This document shows positions 63,037-64,000 of a stretch of DNA of 64,000 nucleotides, one piece after another (the stretch's first letter is position 1; every line of letters starts with the position of its first letter). Where the stretch lies: NCBI GenBank assembly GCA_001599815.1, contig BCIA01000001.1, positions 6,592,978 through 6,656,977 of the forward strand, written 5' to 3'. The DNA comes from Furcasterigmium furcatum (taxonomy: Eukaryota; Ascomycota; Sordariomycetes; Glomerellales; Plectosphaerellaceae). The position numbers and the translations under genes are program-made. A model generated the notes under the pieces. It made no database searches. It had not been told where the DNA came from and saw only the letters and a list, made by a program, of their open reading frames with translations.

Positions 63037-64000
63037 TTGCAGGGTCGACTCTCATGAATATACGATGATCTGCAGTGACGTCGTCATTCTCCGTAGGCGA
63101 TACAGTCCCGGACTGCACGTAAGCAGGGTCAAGCTGGCGGGGAAATGCAGTTGTATGTAGTAGTGTGCGAGGTTGAAGATGTGAAGATGCAGCTCGACTG
63201 GCGCCGCACGGCAGAGCAGAGGAAATTCCAACTGGACTGGCTTTCCATGCGGCTGGTGCCAGAGGTCGGTGTCGCCAATGACAGGAGCTACCGCACTATG
63301 CAGGGTGCCCATTGGCTCAAGTTGCTCTGGTGGAGTCGTAATTGCGAGTTCTGCGGGGTTTTATTGGTCCTTCATCCTGCAGGCGGCACATACAAAAGCC
63401 AAGACAGGTCAGGGTGGGGTCATGAGGCTTTGCGTCTCCCAACCTGCTGGACCAGAGGTCCACGTCCATCCCGTCGAGTCGGCTGACTGACCTATGGCTT
63501 TGGCTCTGGCATGCATCTCACATCATCCTCCCATCAGCTTCGAGGTCTATTTCCAGCGATTTTGGGTCCTCTTTGTGGGAAGAGAAGTCATCAGCTTCTT
63601 GCAATGCTGGGACAATTTCCATGGAAGTTCTGCGATGAGCTCCGTGACTCCGCCGCCCAGAGCCTGACGCAAGGCTCTGACAGAACCAGGAAAACTACCG
63701 CACTAAAGCCCCCTGAAGTTCCAGTGAGGTTGCAGCGGATGGACGCCAAATGTCTCTGCCAGGTTAGCGGCTTCGCCCCCGCCTTCCGCGTCCAGTCCGC
63801 CACCCATCCCATCTAGTGCCTGAGTTAGCTTCCTGCCTGGCGCCCGCATCACATGACGATTGGATCTCGACGGATTCATCCAACGTCCCGCCTCCCGCGT
63901 CCTTTTCTTGGCTTCGCCTCTTGCAGGCAGCCGAATCGTGAACCTCAAAACGATGACAGACAGCCATGTCGACCTCATAGCGATTACATCCCTTATACTC
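63037..64000. other. Right-end intergenic DNA, no gene recognised
   Basis: Promoter of the Swc3-like gene and about 900 bp without recognised coding sequence, running off the window. Confidence 0.5.

Overview
This window is nuclear DNA of a filamentous ascomycete, most likely a Sordariomycete. The signs are short introns (about 49-70 bp) with GTRNGT donors and CTAAC-type branch sites, several Zn(II)2Cys6 regulators, a PTH11/SAT4-type rhodopsin-domain receptor, a LaeA-like methyltransferase, a CBM1-bearing feruloyl esterase, secreted proteins with Kex2 sites, and a gEgh16/MAS3-type tail. That set suits a plant-associated or plant-pathogenic fungus. I cannot name the species. All splice sites were inferred by eye from consensus and reading phase; every multi-exon model given closes in frame.

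Layout. 1-8.2 kb: the end of a DHA2/ATR1-like MFS pump, a carotenoid-cleavage-type dioxygenase, a Zn2Cys6 regulator, a flavin amine oxidase and, divergent from it, a YjgF/Rid-family protein. The dioxygenase promoter and the amine oxidase/Rid promoter share a 10-bp motif. 9.4-11.3 kb: two secreted proteins with internal Lys-Arg processing sites. 12.1-19.3 kb: a P450 with an internal 57-residue tandem duplication, a secreted FrsA/Ayg1-like alpha/beta hydrolase, a Zn2Cys6 regulator and a small GPI-anchored Knh-like protein. 20.4-22.2 kb: a six-exon rhodopsin-domain receptor.

22.2-30.9 kb is a gene-poor, relic-rich block. It holds a HeLo-like N-terminal domain abutting an out-of-frame gEgh16/MAS3 tail, a C2H2 tail like those of FluG/DUF3435 proteins, a lone half zinc cluster, a Zn2Cys6 regulator pseudogene with RIP-compatible stops, and two intact secreted cysteine-containing proteins. 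It looks like an accessory compartment.

30.9-44.0 kb: a full-length ABCB multidrug transporter (11 exons), a divergent Zn2Cys6 regulator, a LaeA-like methyltransferase (10 exons) and a convergent ferric reductase. 44.5-48.4 kb: CBM1 feruloyl esterase, a single-pass membrane protein and a PLAC8 protein.

48.9-64 kb is conserved core genome: Naa40 histone N-terminal acetyltransferase, an LYR-motif protein, mitochondrial bL36m, threonine deaminase Ilv1, Rcf1 (HIG1), TLDc protein Rtc5, a very histidine-rich secreted protein and a Swc3-like SWR1 subunit. No rRNA, tRNA, CRISPR array or intact transposon was seen. One ambiguous base (n) lies at 12111.
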